From positions 1 through 64,000 of IMG/VR virus record IMGVR_UViG_3300027712_001262: 64,000 nt of DNA; one strand, 5' to 3'. The notes below the pieces were generated by a model. That model did no database searches, had not been told where the DNA came from, and was given only the letters and a program-made list of their open reading frames with translations. Source of the stretch: a virus. The position numbers and the translations under genes are program-made. This document shows, one piece after another, positions 41,179 to 51,296 of the stretch. Position 1 is the first letter of the stretch, and each line of letters begins with the position of its first letter.

Positions 41179-41709
41179 TTATCTTTCTCTTATTTTAAGT
41201 TTAGCGTAGATGTTTTGCACACCTACACTTTGCCGAATAGCATCCTGCAGAGCATCGTGTTTGGCACCCTGTGGCATCTCTGGATCATAGCCTAGATCGA
41301 ACAGTGTGCGAGTGTCACGTAGTTGCCAATAGTTCCAAGGCAGTGGTTTGCCAAGCTGACTATAGATATCTTGGATAATCATTAAGTCAAAGGTAGCACC
41401 GTGACTCCAAAATGTGTCACATCCCCAAGCAAACTTGTGGAATTGGTCGATAGCATCGACTAAAGGAATTCTGCCTTCTTCGCTGAATGCTTCTTCCATA
41501 ATTACTGGATCTTGCCGCCCCCACCATTCCAAAGTTTTTGGATCCACTTCTCTACCCAATGCATCTTGATCGTCAATATTAATTTTAAAATAGAGCTTGT
41601 CCCCGTATCCGTTTCCATATGGATTAAAGTGTACCGCACCTAGGGATAATACAGTAGCTTTTGGAGAGACTGCCATAGTCTCTAAATCTAGCATCATATG
41701 ACGAGACAT
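41179..41709 (-). CDS. DexA-like 3'-5' exonuclease
   Basis: 176 aa DEDD-fold nuclease: DLETM near the start, SHGATFDL in the middle and HDALQDAIRQ near the end hold the four acidic metal ligands. Like T4 exonuclease A and Rv2179c-type enzymes; probably degrades RNA or DNA for nucleotide recycling. Confidence 0.85.
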   Translation of the reverse strand: MSRHMMLDLETMAVSPKATVLSLGAVHFNPYGNGYGDKLYFKINIDDQDALGREVDPKTLEWWGRQDPVIMEEAFSEEGRIPLVDAIDQFHKFAWGCDTFWSHGATFDLMIIQDIYSQLGKPLPWNYWQLRDTRTLFDLGYDPEMPQGAKHDALQDAIRQSVGVQNIYAKLKIRER

Positions 41710-41735
41710 AAATTACTTTCTATATGTAAAAGTAT

Positions 41736-41764
41736 AGTTTAACAGGATATATTATATTTGTCAA
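41736..41764 (-). promoter_or_regulatory. sigma-70-like promoter
   Basis: TTGACA (41759-41764), 17-nt spacer, TAAACT (41736-41741), upstream of the exonuclease. Confidence 0.5.
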
Positions 41765-41768
41765 CCGC

Positions 41769-42194
41769 TTAACAATCTAAATGTGCGTTCATCCAATCTC
41801 TAAATTGGATCCATTCTTCTTTGAGTATATCTCGTTTCCAAATGTTATAGATCAAAGGAACAATAACCAAATTATCAATTGTCAATGCTCCGCCTTTGAC
41901 TCTGGGTATTTTATGATCCGGACTAGGCATATGCATAAAATCATCTGTAACTTTATTAGCACCCATTCCATAACAGACTTTTCTATCTCCAAAGTAGTCC
42001 GGACTAATTGCATACAGCTCCTCGGGTGTTGCATCGTAATCGGGTTGCCTACTCCAATAAATACAACGTAGCATTTTCAAATCCATACGCCCTTCCATAA
42101 CTGCCAGATGGTAGTCACCGTTAATATAGGTGGCTGCATCTGGCATCTTGTTAGGACGAGCCTCGATAGCTAGGATCAGCTCGTTAGTTGTCAT
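41769..42194 (-). CDS. HNH nuclease-like protein
   Basis: 141 aa from the ATG at 42194, which overlaps the previous stop (TAATG). SPDHKIPRVKGGALTIDNL then NIWK is an HNH-type core (D-H, N, and a terminal N/K). No CxxC zinc pairs. Probably a homing endonuclease or an accessory nuclease. Confidence 0.65.
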   Translation of the reverse strand: MTTNELILAIEARPNKMPDAATYINGDYHLAVMEGRMDLKMLRCIYWSRQPDYDATPEELYAISPDYFGDRKVCYGMGANKVTDDFMHMPSPDHKIPRVKGGALTIDNLVIVPLIYNIWKRDILKEEWIQFRDWMNAHLDC

Positions 42195-43420
42195 TATGAC
42201 GTCAACCAACTATGTACACGGATTGTCTCACCGTACTTGTTCACCGGAGCAGTCATTGAGTATTTGTTACCTTTTGACACATAGACATGATACAATGCAT
42301 GTCCAACTTTAATCTCAGGACCAATGCCGTTACCTTTGCCGTACTCGTCATTAACCGCTTTCTTACAGCTAGCATGAAGACTTTCACTACCTGTACCAAA
42401 CTCGTCTAAAACAATCGTTGACAGGTGTTCCAGTTTGGGATTAGTCAAACTGCCTTTATCAAAAGATGTCTTTAAATCTGGAATAGTCCAAGTTACATCT
42501 TGTTGACTGATCAAATTAGTTAATCCCAGCAAGTTTGCAGACTTGATAGTTTGATCATCGTAGCATCGAATATGCACTGCGGCGGCAATGTCCATGTTTG
42601 CAATGCCCATACGAGCCGACTTCAACAAATCGCCCATGTGACTAATACCTCGATTGCTACTAGCTGCCGGATCATTAGCACGGCAAATACGAATCTTCCA
42701 ACGAGTCGCCCAATGTTTAATATCCAACATTTCTTGATCTTCGCGGAATGGCTTCTTACCGCCATTGATATAAATTTCTGCACGGCTTGAGCGATTACGA
42801 TAGTTGTCATACGGCTCGCTGGGCAAGTTATCTACATTACATGCACAGAACTGATCAATATCAACTGTGATGTCGTCACTGATACGATATTGCACAGCCA
42901 TATATCGCATACCAAAGAACAAACAAGCAACAGTGCGATGTTGGCCGTCGTTAACATAAACATAGTTGGATGAGTCTTTACGACCGATAGCGTTAAACAC
43001 ACTCCATGGGTCAAACTTAAAAACAATGCCAATACAATGGCGAAGATACAAGATACGCTGACTGCCATAATTAATCATCAAAATTTCTACAGGATGCCGT
43101 TCTGTTCCTTCCATGGGCATGATATTAAATTGTGGGAAATCAACACCCCACAGAGCTTTGCTGTCGGCAAGATTCCGCAAGGCCAATTTCCAGCTATCAA
43201 GGATTGACAGCATTCCTCCTCGGGTTTGGTCCACCCACAATTTTTCTGGAATCTTTTCAAGACGTTCTGCTATGTCTTTTTGACTGAGTTGTCGATAATC
43301 AACTCGTTGATTTTTTGGACCAAAAATCAATTCTAGATTTTCTCCAAATTCTTCTTTAATTGTATCAGCGTATCCATAGTTTGGAAATGGATTGGCCATA
43401 ATTTGAGATGCTTGTGTCAT
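42194..43420 (-). CDS. ParB/DGQHR-like protein
   Basis: 408 aa. YVNDGQHRTVACLFFGMR (about 153-170) holds the DGQHR signature related to ParB-nuclease and DndB proteins. Related phage proteins occur without a partition system. Possibly DNA-binding or involved in DNA modification control. Has its own sigma-70 promoter. Confidence 0.6.
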   Translation of the reverse strand: MTQASQIMANPFPNYGYADTIKEEFGENLELIFGPKNQRVDYRQLSQKDIAERLEKIPEKLWVDQTRGGMLSILDSWKLALRNLADSKALWGVDFPQFNIMPMEGTERHPVEILMINYGSQRILYLRHCIGIVFKFDPWSVFNAIGRKDSSNYVYVNDGQHRTVACLFFGMRYMAVQYRISDDITVDIDQFCACNVDNLPSEPYDNYRNRSSRAEIYINGGKKPFREDQEMLDIKHWATRWKIRICRANDPAASSNRGISHMGDLLKSARMGIANMDIAAAVHIRCYDDQTIKSANLLGLTNLISQQDVTWTIPDLKTSFDKGSLTNPKLEHLSTIVLDEFGTGSESLHASCKKAVNDEYGKGNGIGPEIKVGHALYHVYVSKGNKYSMTAPVNKYGETIRVHSWLTS

Positions 43421-43474
43421 AATGTTTTCTTATCCAAAAGAGTTAAACTTGTTAGCACCACGCTAACAGTATAT

Positions 43475-43503
43475 ATTATACACTAAACTTAGAAGGCTGT
43501 CAA
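43475..43503 (-). promoter_or_regulatory. sigma-70 promoter
   Basis: TTGACA (43498-43503), 17-nt spacer, TATAAT (43475-43480), upstream of the DGQHR gene and overlapping the end of the bS21 gene. Confidence 0.82.
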
Positions 43504-43733
43504 TACATTTTTTTAGGTAATTGCTGATCGCGTAGCTTTTTATTCCAGCGAGCCTTGGCAGCTCCCTTTTTACGCTTACGCTCAGTAGTGGGTTTTTCAT
43601 AAAACATTTTGGCTCGTACAGTTTCCAGTACTCCTGAATCTTCTACTTTTTGTTTGAACTTTCTAAGTGCAACTGCTAGGGGTAAATCTCCTACAAGTAT
43701 TTTATTACCTAGTAATTTATTTTGTTTGCTCAT
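43500..43733 (-). CDS. rpsU: ribosomal protein bS21
   Basis: 77 aa from the ATG at 43733. [35 protein letters not shown] is the bS21 core (given here only as a landmark at about 22-56), with a basic end. bS21 binds near the anti-Shine-Dalgarno of 16S rRNA; phage copies may replace the host protein and favour phage mRNAs. Overlaps clpX by 17 nt. Confidence 0.9.
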   Translation of the reverse strand: MSKQNKLLGNKILVGDLPLAVALRKFKQKVEDSGVLETVRAKMFYEKPTTERKRKKGAAKARWNKKLRDQQLPKKMY

Positions 43734-44949
43734 TTTTATTTTTATCAAAAATCATCGTGGCTGATTTGCCATCAATCGTATCTTTAGTTATCCGAATTGT
43801 ATTCAAACCGCGTTCTACTAAATCAACAGCATCAAATTGATAGGGCAATAGGACTTTTTCAATTATGTTTTTTAATCCGCGAGCATTTGTTTCTAGTTCT
43901 TTAGCTTTGGCTGCAATACTGAGCATTGAGTCATGGTCAAATTCTAATGTAATATTATCCAAATTAAACATATATTCATATTGTTTAATTGGGCTATTCT
44001 TTGTTTTGGTAAGAATTTCTACTAACTGTTCTTCGGTAAGTTCATCGACGTTGGTAATGAGTCCAAACCTTCCAACGAATTCTGGGATAAGACCAAATTT
44101 AATAAGATCTTTAGTAATTACTTCTTGAAATACATTTTTATCATCTTCTGCATTACTAAAGTTTGCATGAAATCCCACTGAACGTTTACCCATTCGTTGC
44201 TTAATAATTTTATCTAAACCAACAAACGCACCTCCGCAAATAAACAATATACTTCGAGTATCAATTTCTTGCATATCGCTACCAGGATGCTTTCTTTTAC
44301 TATTTGAAGGTATTCGCATTACACAACCTTCGATCATTTTTAACAATGCTTGTTGTACACCCTCACCACTTACGTCTCTGGTAATACTGGCACTTTCGCC
44401 TTTACGTGCAATTTTGTCGATTTCATCAATGTAAACAATACCTCTACTAGCTTTTTCAATATCGCCATCGGCTTCGCTGATTAAACGAGTAAGAATACTT
44501 TCTACATCATCACCCACATATCCTGCTTCTGTAATTCCTGTTGCATCACATATAGCAAATGGGAGGTCTAGATATTGTGCAATTTTCCTAGCCATCATTG
44601 TTTTACCACAACCAGTTGGACCAAGTAATAACACATTGGTTTTTTCTAATTCGATAGAAGTACTAGGGTTGTTTATTCTTTTAAAATGTTGACTAACTGC
44701 TACACTTAAAGAAATTTTAGCCTGGTCTTGTCCTATAATGTATTCGTCTAAATAGTCTTTGATCAACACTGGATTTAGTAATTTACTTGTATCGGCGGGA
44801 ACTTTTACTTTTTCGTCTACAAGTATATCAACACAGAGATCAACACAATCATTACAAATTGCTGCAAGGCCACCGACAATTAACTTCTCTACATCTTCTT
44901 TACTTTTTCCGCAAAAATCACAACTGTGAGTTTTTTCCGATTTTGCCAT
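43717..44949 (-). CDS. clpX: ClpX unfoldase
   Basis: 410 aa, full length. Zinc-binding C10, C13, C32, C35; Walker A GPTGCGKT (110-117); GYVG pore loop; Walker B IVYIDEID (171-178); RKHP substrate loop; C-terminal domain intact. It needs a ClpP, not encoded here, so it must pair with host ClpP or act alone. Overlaps the upstream gene by 32 nt. Confidence 0.96.
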   Translation of the reverse strand: MAKSEKTHSCDFCGKSKEDVEKLIVGGLAAICNDCVDLCVDILVDEKVKVPADTSKLLNPVLIKDYLDEYIIGQDQAKISLSVAVSQHFKRINNPSTSIELEKTNVLLLGPTGCGKTMMARKIAQYLDLPFAICDATGITEAGYVGDDVESILTRLISEADGDIEKASRGIVYIDEIDKIARKGESASITRDVSGEGVQQALLKMIEGCVMRIPSNSKRKHPGSDMQEIDTRSILFICGGAFVGLDKIIKQRMGKRSVGFHANFSNAEDDKNVFQEVITKDLIKFGLIPEFVGRFGLITNVDELTEEQLVEILTKTKNSPIKQYEYMFNLDNITLEFDHDSMLSIAAKAKELETNARGLKNIIEKVLLPYQFDAVDLVERGLNTIRITKDTIDGKSATMIFDKNKNEQTK

Positions 44950-45331
44950 TAAATGTTCTTTCTAAAAAGGTTTGTATAGTAGTTATTCGATTTTGATTTA
45001 TGTAATGATAAACTGCGGATTCATTTTCATCGTCGGTTTTATAATATGTATTTTTCTTACCTACTATATACCCGCTCAATGCAGAGGTAGCATAGTTAAG
45101 TCCGTCTAGGTCTATATACTTATATTCGCATCTTGCCAAGGCGTGCAAGAACCATGGTACATCTATTTCATGATCATAAAAATATATATTCACATGCTCG
45201 GTTAAATCAGCCTTGGCTAGCCATTCGCTAACTGTAGCTTGATCATCATCACTAAGGTGAATGAACAATATACTAAATGATTCATTCTCAAAAAAATCAG
45301 GAGGAGTTATTAATGTTATTTTGTTATTCAT
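44918..45331 (-). CDS. unknown phage protein, 137 aa
   Basis: Conserved-looking soluble protein (VPWFLHALARCEYKYIDLD, then GKKNTYYKT). No enzyme motif. Sits between clpX and a membrane protein, coupled by overlaps. Confidence 0.68.
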   Translation of the reverse strand: MNNKITLITPPDFFENESFSILFIHLSDDDQATVSEWLAKADLTEHVNIYFYDHEIDVPWFLHALARCEYKYIDLDGLNYATSALSGYIVGKKNTYYKTDDENESAVYHYINQNRITTIQTFLERTFNGKIGKNSQL

Positions 45332-46674
45332 TATATACGTTTTTTAACTGCTTCCATCATATCAGGATGTAATTCTGACAGACGAATTTTTTTGGCTTTT
45401 ATAAGATCAATATATTTTTGAACTTCTGGTGAGGGACGATCGTTATATGGGTCTTCGTTATTTGTAGCTGTTTCACTGGTCTTTATATATTCTTCTTTGC
45501 TTATTAAATTAGACGACCAAAGATTGCTTTCGTTTTGTTCTTCATTTTGAATATATACTGATTCTTTAATTTGTTCAATTTGAATATTAGTTATTGGAAC
45601 ATTATCCAGCTCGTACACAGGTTCTTCAATTACACCACATTTTTTGTTAGGGCAGAATAATCCTATACCTGGTACATTAATTAGTTCAGTTTCACACTTG
45701 TTACAATCAATAGGTTCAAATTGTGTAATAGTAGTGCCAACACTAACTACGTTAGTAGGTTCTTGACGGTCATCCTCCGCTAATTTTTTTAATTGTTCAG
45801 TTTGTTGATCTGTTAATGGTCCGTTATCAGGTTCATAATCGAGCATTAAATTTTTACGGTCTCTAAACTCTTGAAAACTTGTTTGACTAGCTAATAATAG
45901 TATAACTGCTAATGGATCAAACACCACAATTAATGTAATGATAACCCACGTAACTGATTTTTCTAAAACACTAGGATCAGTGTTACCATAGAAGAATGCG
46001 GCTATATATTTTATTGGTCCTACTTCAGCTTCTACCTTGCGGACCTCGGCCGCAATTGGCGCACGTTCTTCGCTAAGTGCGGCAATAGTTTTCTGTTCGG
46101 CTTGGATCTCAGACTGAAGGCGGGCACGTTCTTTAAGTTGTGAGCGGCGTAGCCCAACTGCTTTGTCCGCACCTGTTTCCGAACTGCTTCTTGCCATGAC
46201 CTGGTCCACAGCTTCATCCATCTGTTTAAGAGCCTGACGGTTTGCATCGATATTGTCCTTACTGGTTTTAATTTTTTCATCATATATTGCAATCTTACTG
46301 ATAACATCCCCACTAACTAAATTTTGATCACTATGTGCCTTACTTAAGAATCCAAAGATTCCTATGCTGGTAATGATCATCAATACCACAATAGCAGTAA
46401 AAAGATATGTTTTAATTAAAAGTGGAGCAGTCTTCCAATTTTGTTTGAGCCAAACTGTGGCTACTAACTTACTGATTTCTAATGTAGTTCCCATAATGAT
46501 AATAGGAATAATAGCCGCGGCAAAAATAGCAGTAAGACCTACTACGCTATAATAAACTGCTACTGCTGAAATTGATAATCCACTTAGTAGTGCTAGGTAT
46601 GCTATAAATTTTTCAATGAGTGTAGGTTTCATAAGGTATTTATCGGCGTAATTTTGCCTGGTTTGATTATACAT
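45331..46674 (-). CDS. membrane protein with coiled coil
   Basis: 447 aa. Three hydrophobic helices at about 22-115, a long charged coiled coil (130-220), another helix pair near 240-270, then a cytoplasmic tail with a CxxC zinc pair (CNKCE ... CPNKKC). Conserved in aquatic T4-like phages, role unknown. An internal ATG at 46632 has a GATAAATA octamer 4 nt upstream and may be a late start. Confidence 0.7.
   Translation of the reverse strand: MYNQTRQNYADKYLMKPTLIEKFIAYLALLSGLSISAVAVYYSVVGLTAIFAAAIIPIIIMGTTLEISKLVATVWLKQNWKTAPLLIKTYLFTAIVVLMIITSIGIFGFLSKAHSDQNLVSGDVISKIAIYDEKIKTSKDNIDANRQALKQMDEAVDQVMARSSSETGADKAVGLRRSQLKERARLQSEIQAEQKTIAALSEERAPIAAEVRKVEAEVGPIKYIAAFFYGNTDPSVLEKSVTWVIITLIVVFDPLAVILLLASQTSFQEFRDRKNLMLDYEPDNGPLTDQQTEQLKKLAEDDRQEPTNVVSVGTTITQFEPIDCNKCETELINVPGIGLFCPNKKCGVIEEPVYELDNVPITNIQIEQIKESVYIQNEEQNESNLWSSNLISKEEYIKTSETATNNEDPYNDRPSPEVQKYIDLIKAKKIRLSELHPDMMEAVKKRI
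46637..46644 (-). promoter_or_regulatory. late-promoter-like octamer
   Basis: GATAAATA inside the 5' part of 45331-46674, 4 nt before ATG 46632. Confidence 0.35.
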
Positions 46675-46694
46675 ATCATCTTATTACCAGTGTA

Positions 46695-47084
46695 TTAACG
46701 TCTCATTCGGGCAATATCTACAATGTGATCACTATTGAATACAGGCACGGCGTTTGATTTGGCCATTTGGGATATTCCTAACATTTCAGTTCCAGTATAC
46801 ATCTGTGTAGGTTTAAGAATAGCCACACCCCCACTATCCCTACTAGGGATATGTTTTGTATTTGTACGTCCAATTGGAGTTTCAAGTTTGTAGACTAAGG
46901 GTTCAGCAACCATTGCTCTTTTTCTTTTTTTCTCTTCTTGCTCAATACCTTGACGTTTGAGCAAATCTTTCCAATCTGATTCTAACTCTCGATGTTTACG
47001 AGCTGCTTCAGCATTACGGAATTTAAATTTACCTCGTGATTTTCCATTAGTGGTCAGTGCGGGTCCTGCAAGATGAAATGACAT
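46695..47084 (-). CDS. conserved phage protein (MSFHLAGPALTT family)
   Basis: 129 aa from the ATG at 47084. The start MSFHLAGPALTTNGK, a KRKRAM middle, and an end with YTG(T/D) and AKSNAVPVF followed by MRR are recurrent in many tailed phages. Basic; function unknown. Confidence 0.78.
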   Translation of the reverse strand: MSFHLAGPALTTNGKSRGKFKFRNAEAARKHRELESDWKDLLKRQGIEQEEKKRKRAMVAEPLVYKLETPIGRTNTKHIPSRDSGGVAILKPTQMYTGTEMLGISQMAKSNAVPVFNSDHIVDIARMRR

Positions 47085-47157
47085 ACAAAAACTCAATTGT
47101 TGATATGTTACTATTATATAACAGAATTAATAAAAAAGCAAGAGTAATTTTTCCAAC

Positions 47158-47186
47158 AAAAAAGGGTTCCTCAAGGAACCCTTTTT
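47158..47186. terminator. bidirectional terminator
   Basis: AAGGGTTCC/GGAACCCTT with loop TCAA, flanked by A-run and T-run, 3' of the sugar operon. Confidence 0.87.
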
Positions 47187-47228
47187 ATACTAAAACGCAA
47201 GAGAATTTGGTAATTTATTCTATTAAAT

Positions 47229-47714
47229 TTAAAAAACTTTTCTAGCTAAACTTAAAAACGATGGATTTTTATTAGTTATAAAGTCGTCAAATTGATCCGT
47301 TAACTCTTCTAACGATTGTGGTTTATATATCTTGATATTTGGCAAACATGCTAGGATCTCATCTGCATCATGTGCCCAATGTGATAGTCCATCATGAGAG
47401 TAATCTTTATTTCTTCCACTTCCAATTAGTTTGACTGGAATATTTTCTGCATCAAGATAATTACGCAAGAATTCGAATGGACGATATAGAACAAAACTAC
47501 TCATACTATAGCAAACAGGAATTTTACCTTGCTCAGCAAGGCCGATACCAGCACCAATCAGTAATTGCTCTGCTGCACCAACATTGTAGAATCTGTCTGG
47601 ATGTGTATCACGCACCACATCGAGCAATCCAAATCCTAAATCTGCGGTAAGCAAAATCACATCTTTGTTTTCTGTCATCTTTTGTGACAGGAGATTCATG
47701 CATGTTTTTCTCAT
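47229..47714 (-). CDS. transketolase-like pyrimidine-binding subunit
   Basis: 161 aa. LLTADLGFG, NVGAAEQLLIGAGIGLA and the HDGLSHWAHDADEI region match the central (PYR) domain of transketolase; the C-terminal third domain is missing. Pairs with the TPP subunit encoded next to it (4-nt overlap). Such split pairs in surface-sugar loci probably make unusual branched or octulose-type sugars. Confidence 0.78.
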   Translation of the reverse strand: MRKTCMNLLSQKMTENKDVILLTADLGFGLLDVVRDTHPDRFYNVGAAEQLLIGAGIGLAEQGKIPVCYSMSSFVLYRPFEFLRNYLDAENIPVKLIGSGRNKDYSHDGLSHWAHDADEILACLPNIKIYKPQSLEELTDQFDDFITNKNPSFLSLARKVF

Positions 47715-48325
47715 AATGTATTATACTCTTCAGGTTTAATTACATGATAATGAGATTCAAGACCCTTTGTGAAACCCAAATCAGTTGGCAAACTTATTCT
47801 TAAATTAATTGTAGGCAGGAACGCTTTAAGCCTATTTGATAGATTCTCAACATCGATATATTCATATGCACCCATGCCATTAATATTTACGTAAACATGA
47901 ATATTATTAAGTTTTTGTTTATTAATAAATGCAAGTGATTCCCAAATACTACCTTCAGCACATTCGCCATCACTAATCATACAGTAGACAGATTTATCTT
48001 TATTAGCTAATGCATGACCCACTGCAATTGGAAGTCCAGAACCTAAACTGCCGGTAGAGCAATATAGTTTGTTCTCCAAATCTTTTCCTGGATGAATTCC
48101 ATGCTTATGAAGGAGCATTACTGGATCAATTCCATATCTAAATTCAAGTTCACAATATAGTGCCAGCCCAGCATGTCCATTACTGAGGATGAATACATCA
48201 TCCTCTTTCTTGATATTATAAATTTCATGAATGATGGGCCATGCACTAAGACAACTGCTTAGATGGCATAATTTTTCTTGATATGTAATATCCACAATTC
48301 TCTTTTCAATTTGATGCATGATCAT
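47711..48325 (-). CDS. transketolase-like TPP-binding subunit
   Basis: 204 aa (or 202 from the ATG at 48319). SNGHAGLALY, GSLGSGLPIAVGHA and ISDGECAEGSIWESL (thiamine-PP/Mg site GDG-like) define the N-terminal PP domain. Overlaps the upstream glycosyltransferase end by 20 nt. Confidence 0.8.
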   Translation of the reverse strand: MIMHQIEKRIVDITYQEKLCHLSSCLSAWPIIHEIYNIKKEDDVFILSNGHAGLALYCELEFRYGIDPVMLLHKHGIHPGKDLENKLYCSTGSLGSGLPIAVGHALANKDKSVYCMISDGECAEGSIWESLAFINKQKLNNIHVYVNINGMGAYEYIDVENLSNRLKAFLPTINLRISLPTDLGFTKGLESHYHVIKPEEYNTL

Positions 48326-49106
48326 CTTTCATTATTGTTTTATTAAACCAATTCACAATTTCTGGCGAAAAAAGTTCATCTAGTCTCGGCTTTCTTGCTC
48401 TGCCGCCTGGCGCAGAAATTGGATTCCCATGTGCCACATGATAACTTCTCATAGGTTTTCCATCTAGAATTACTTGTCCATTAACTAGGCTACATGTATT
48501 TTCTCTACCTAAACTTGCACAATTATAATATCGCAAAAATTTAGTGCTTCTGTAATCATAGTCACCATCTAGTAATTTAGTCTTATATTTTCCACTGTGC
48601 CATAAAATATTTAGAGTATCATTTTCATACAATCGCAATTTTAATCCTAAGTCTCTCGTAACGTTGTAATATTCATCCCAAAATTCTTTGCTTGTGCTTG
48701 CAACTAGGCCAGCTTGAACGTATTCAATTTCACTAACATACGGAATATCATATCCGTCTATTGTTTTCTTTTCTATCCCAACATTCATTTTTGCATTGTA
48801 GTTGCTACATGCTGCAATATCATAGTCTGCTTCTAAAATTTCATGGCATCTATCGAAAAAGTAAAAGTCTGCATCTACATTTACGACAAGGTCATACTGC
48901 TCATAAAGTTTTTTTGCAAAGGCAGCTTTACATGTACTGTGCATTATCCAAGGTTCTGATCCAAAGACTTTTGCAATATCATCATCTGTGTAGATTTTTA
49001 AATCGATATCAGGATGAAAATGTTTGAAACTTTTATAGAATCCTTTAAAGTCTACTACCGTATCTTTAAAGTCTTCTGTTATCCAGGCAAAAAAGACAGT
49101 CTTCAT
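48306..49106 (-). CDS. GT-A glycosyltransferase-like protein
   Basis: 266 aa from the ATG at 49106 (MKTVFFAWIT), a few nt after the FkbM gene end region. VVNVDADFYFFD is the nucleotide-sugar DxD strand; HVAHGNP near the end is a typical C-terminal His region. Confidence 0.65.
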   Translation of the reverse strand: MKTVFFAWITEDFKDTVVDFKGFYKSFKHFHPDIDLKIYTDDDIAKVFGSEPWIMHSTCKAAFAKKLYEQYDLVVNVDADFYFFDRCHEILEADYDIAACSNYNAKMNVGIEKKTIDGYDIPYVSEIEYVQAGLVASTSKEFWDEYYNVTRDLGLKLRLYENDTLNILWHSGKYKTKLLDGDYDYRSTKFLRYYNCASLGRENTCSLVNGQVILDGKPMRSYHVAHGNPISAPGGRARKPRLDELFSPEIVNWFNKTIMKDDHASN

Positions 49107-49110
49107 TTGA

Positions 49111-49803
49111 TTACGACTTGAAAACGCGGAGACCATCCGCTTCATAATATTCTGTTTGATATCCAGCTTTTTCAAACACTTCTTTTAGTCTATTTCTATT
49201 GTCATGAGTATAGCCAGTTGATGTATTGTGAGATTCAATGAACCATGCACCAACTCTATCCTTTGTTTCTCCAATTGTCTGATCATTGATTGCAATCATT
49301 TCACTGCCTTCAATATCACACTTGATAAAATCAACATAATCTAATCCTAGCATGTCTAAAACAGATGATAGCTTTTTACCAGAAACAACAACTTCAGCGC
49401 CGTATCTATTTGCAATGCTATTCATTGTAGAGTTTTCTGTAGAGAGATATAATGTAATGTCGCCATCTTCTCCACTCAACGCAAGATTTTGCGGATGAAT
49501 ATTTGAATGTGCTTCTGTCAGTTCACTTAGAATTTCAAAGTGAGCAGGAGTTGGTTCTATTGCATAGATTGCTTTAGCACAATCTGATACATGCAAAGAA
49601 AATAGTCCAATGTTTGCACCAATATCTAAAATAGTTAGATCATTTCCTTTCGGAACAATGTCTGCGTACATATTTTTGATGTTCATCTGTCCAATAATAA
49701 AGTCTGCGTAATTAGTACCATTAGCAAAATGAGCATTGGTAGCGACATTTTCAGATTGAATTTCTATTGTATTTCCTCGAATTGTATTAATTTGTCTTTT
49801 CAT
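49111..49803 (-). CDS. FkbM-family methyltransferase
   Basis: 230 aa. LDIGANIGLFSL (SAM motif I), YAIEPTP (motif II) and VDFIKCDIEGSE (family hallmark) are clear. O-methylates a sugar or polyketide hydroxyl; here probably a surface glycan. Confidence 0.87.
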   Translation of the reverse strand: MKRQINTIRGNTIEIQSENVATNAHFANGTNYADFIIGQMNIKNMYADIVPKGNDLTILDIGANIGLFSLHVSDCAKAIYAIEPTPAHFEILSELTEAHSNIHPQNLALSGEDGDITLYLSTENSTMNSIANRYGAEVVVSGKKLSSVLDMLGLDYVDFIKCDIEGSEMIAINDQTIGETKDRVGAWFIESHNTSTGYTHDNRNRLKEVFEKAGYQTEYYEADGLRVFKS

Positions 49804-49812
49804 ATTTTCCTA

Positions 49813-50637
49813 TTAGTTTGTGTATTCTAAAAATTCTTTGATACCGTCTCTTAATATGTATTTTGCTTCAAACGCATATGCACTTTTGGCATATTCAGTG
49901 TCACATTTCCATACTTCCGATTCAAAGTTCTTACTTAGCGTATGCATTATATTAACATTGCCTTTGCGATTTGTCAACTCTTTAAAGATGTCGTAGACAC
50001 CATTTTTGCCAAAATTAGGCGATTGTATTCCAGAACCTAGATTAATGATATCACCTGGATTCTTTTCAGAGTTAGCAATAATATTTAGACCACGAATAAA
50101 GTCATCAATGTAAATAAAGTCGTGATATCCTTGCCATAGTGTCATCTCTTGATCTTTAAAGAATGACCTCCACATAGTAGGAAATAGTCGATGACTTCTT
50201 TCAAATCTTCCGTATACACTATATGGTCTTGCAATCTTTATGTCTAAATCATAATGTCTAGCATAACCTTGACATAGTAATGTAGCAGCGCCCTTAGTTG
50301 CTTGATACATATCTACAGGATTTATCCTATCAGTTTCTGCACTTGCTCTAGGGACTTTTCCATATTCACTGCTTGACCCTATATATATCAGTTTAGTTTT
50401 TGGATTTAATTTAACGTACTCAAGAATATCTTTAGTCATAAGAACGTTAGTTGATATCATAAGATTATCTTTATAAATCTCACCTGCACAATGAAAAATT
50501 AAATCTGGACAACAATTATTTAATGCAGTCGATATACATTCACCACGTTTGTACTCGATAATAGTGTTTGTGGTATTGTAGTATCTAATTAAGTTTAGAC
50601 CTATAAATCCAGTCGATCCTGTGATAAAGATTTTCAT
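49813..50637 (-). CDS. NAD(P)-dependent sugar epimerase/reductase
   Basis: 274 aa SDR: FITGSTGFIG dinucleotide loop, YIGSSSEYG and the YQATK (YxxxK) catalytic pair. Acts on a nucleotide sugar, perhaps reducing the GDP-mannose dehydratase product. 4-nt overlap with the upstream gene. Confidence 0.85.
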   Translation of the reverse strand: MKIFITGSTGFIGLNLIRYYNTTNTIIEYKRGECISTALNNCCPDLIFHCAGEIYKDNLMISTNVLMTKDILEYVKLNPKTKLIYIGSSSEYGKVPRASAETDRINPVDMYQATKGAATLLCQGYARHYDLDIKIARPYSVYGRFERSHRLFPTMWRSFFKDQEMTLWQGYHDFIYIDDFIRGLNIIANSEKNPGDIINLGSGIQSPNFGKNGVYDIFKELTNRKGNVNIMHTLSKNFESEVWKCDTEYAKSAYAFEAKYILRDGIKEFLEYTN

Positions 50638-51296
50638 AATATAACGTGTTGAGAATATTCTTCAGCCAATTGCAATCGTCTACTTAATGACATTCCGGGC
50701 CAATGAATTAACAAATCCCCAGGTTTCCACATTCCTTCCCATGGAGGAGGCTGATAAATAACTCTTTCTTTATACATAATTTCATAATCATATGAATTAA
50801 AAGTTTTTTGATGAACTATTTTTATAATATTGTTAAATTCTTTTAGATTATCAATCACACATTGTTGTTCAGCTAAACAATGAGCTTTATATTTTTCATA
50901 GTTTGATGCAATAAGGTCTATAAAAGATCTACCCTCTTGAGAATTTTTAACTAGAAAACTATCCATATTAATTCCATTCACATCTTTTGCAATAATGAAA
51001 TGAAAATTTTCATCGATAATTGATTCCAATTTTATATTAAAGTTTGTGATTATAGAATCACATCCTGTTACCCACACCCAATCAGGATTGTCCTCATTAA
51101 AGATTTTCTGTAGATGATATATCTTTTTAAATCCATGAAATGATAATGAATGTGGGGTATTAGCTTCATTTTGATAGATGTTTAATCTAGTGTCGTATCC
51201 ATGCTTAGCCGCATATGCAATTTTATTTTTATGCCAAGTTAAATTTCCTAAAGAAATATAATTGTCTGCATAACAATTTTGCAATATAATTTTCAT
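50634..51296 (-). CDS. GT34-like glycosyltransferase
   Basis: 220 aa. WVWVTGCDSII (DxD-like) and LLIHWPGM near the end resemble the galactosyl/xylosyl transferase GMA12/MNN10 family. In the sugar operon with 4-nt overlaps on both sides. Confidence 0.65.
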   Translation of the reverse strand: MKIILQNCYADNYISLGNLTWHKNKIAYAAKHGYDTRLNIYQNEANTPHSLSFHGFKKIYHLQKIFNEDNPDWVWVTGCDSIITNFNIKLESIIDENFHFIIAKDVNGINMDSFLVKNSQEGRSFIDLIASNYEKYKAHCLAEQQCVIDNLKEFNNIIKIVHQKTFNSYDYEIMYKERVIYQPPPWEGMWKPGDLLIHWPGMSLSRRLQLAEEYSQHVIL

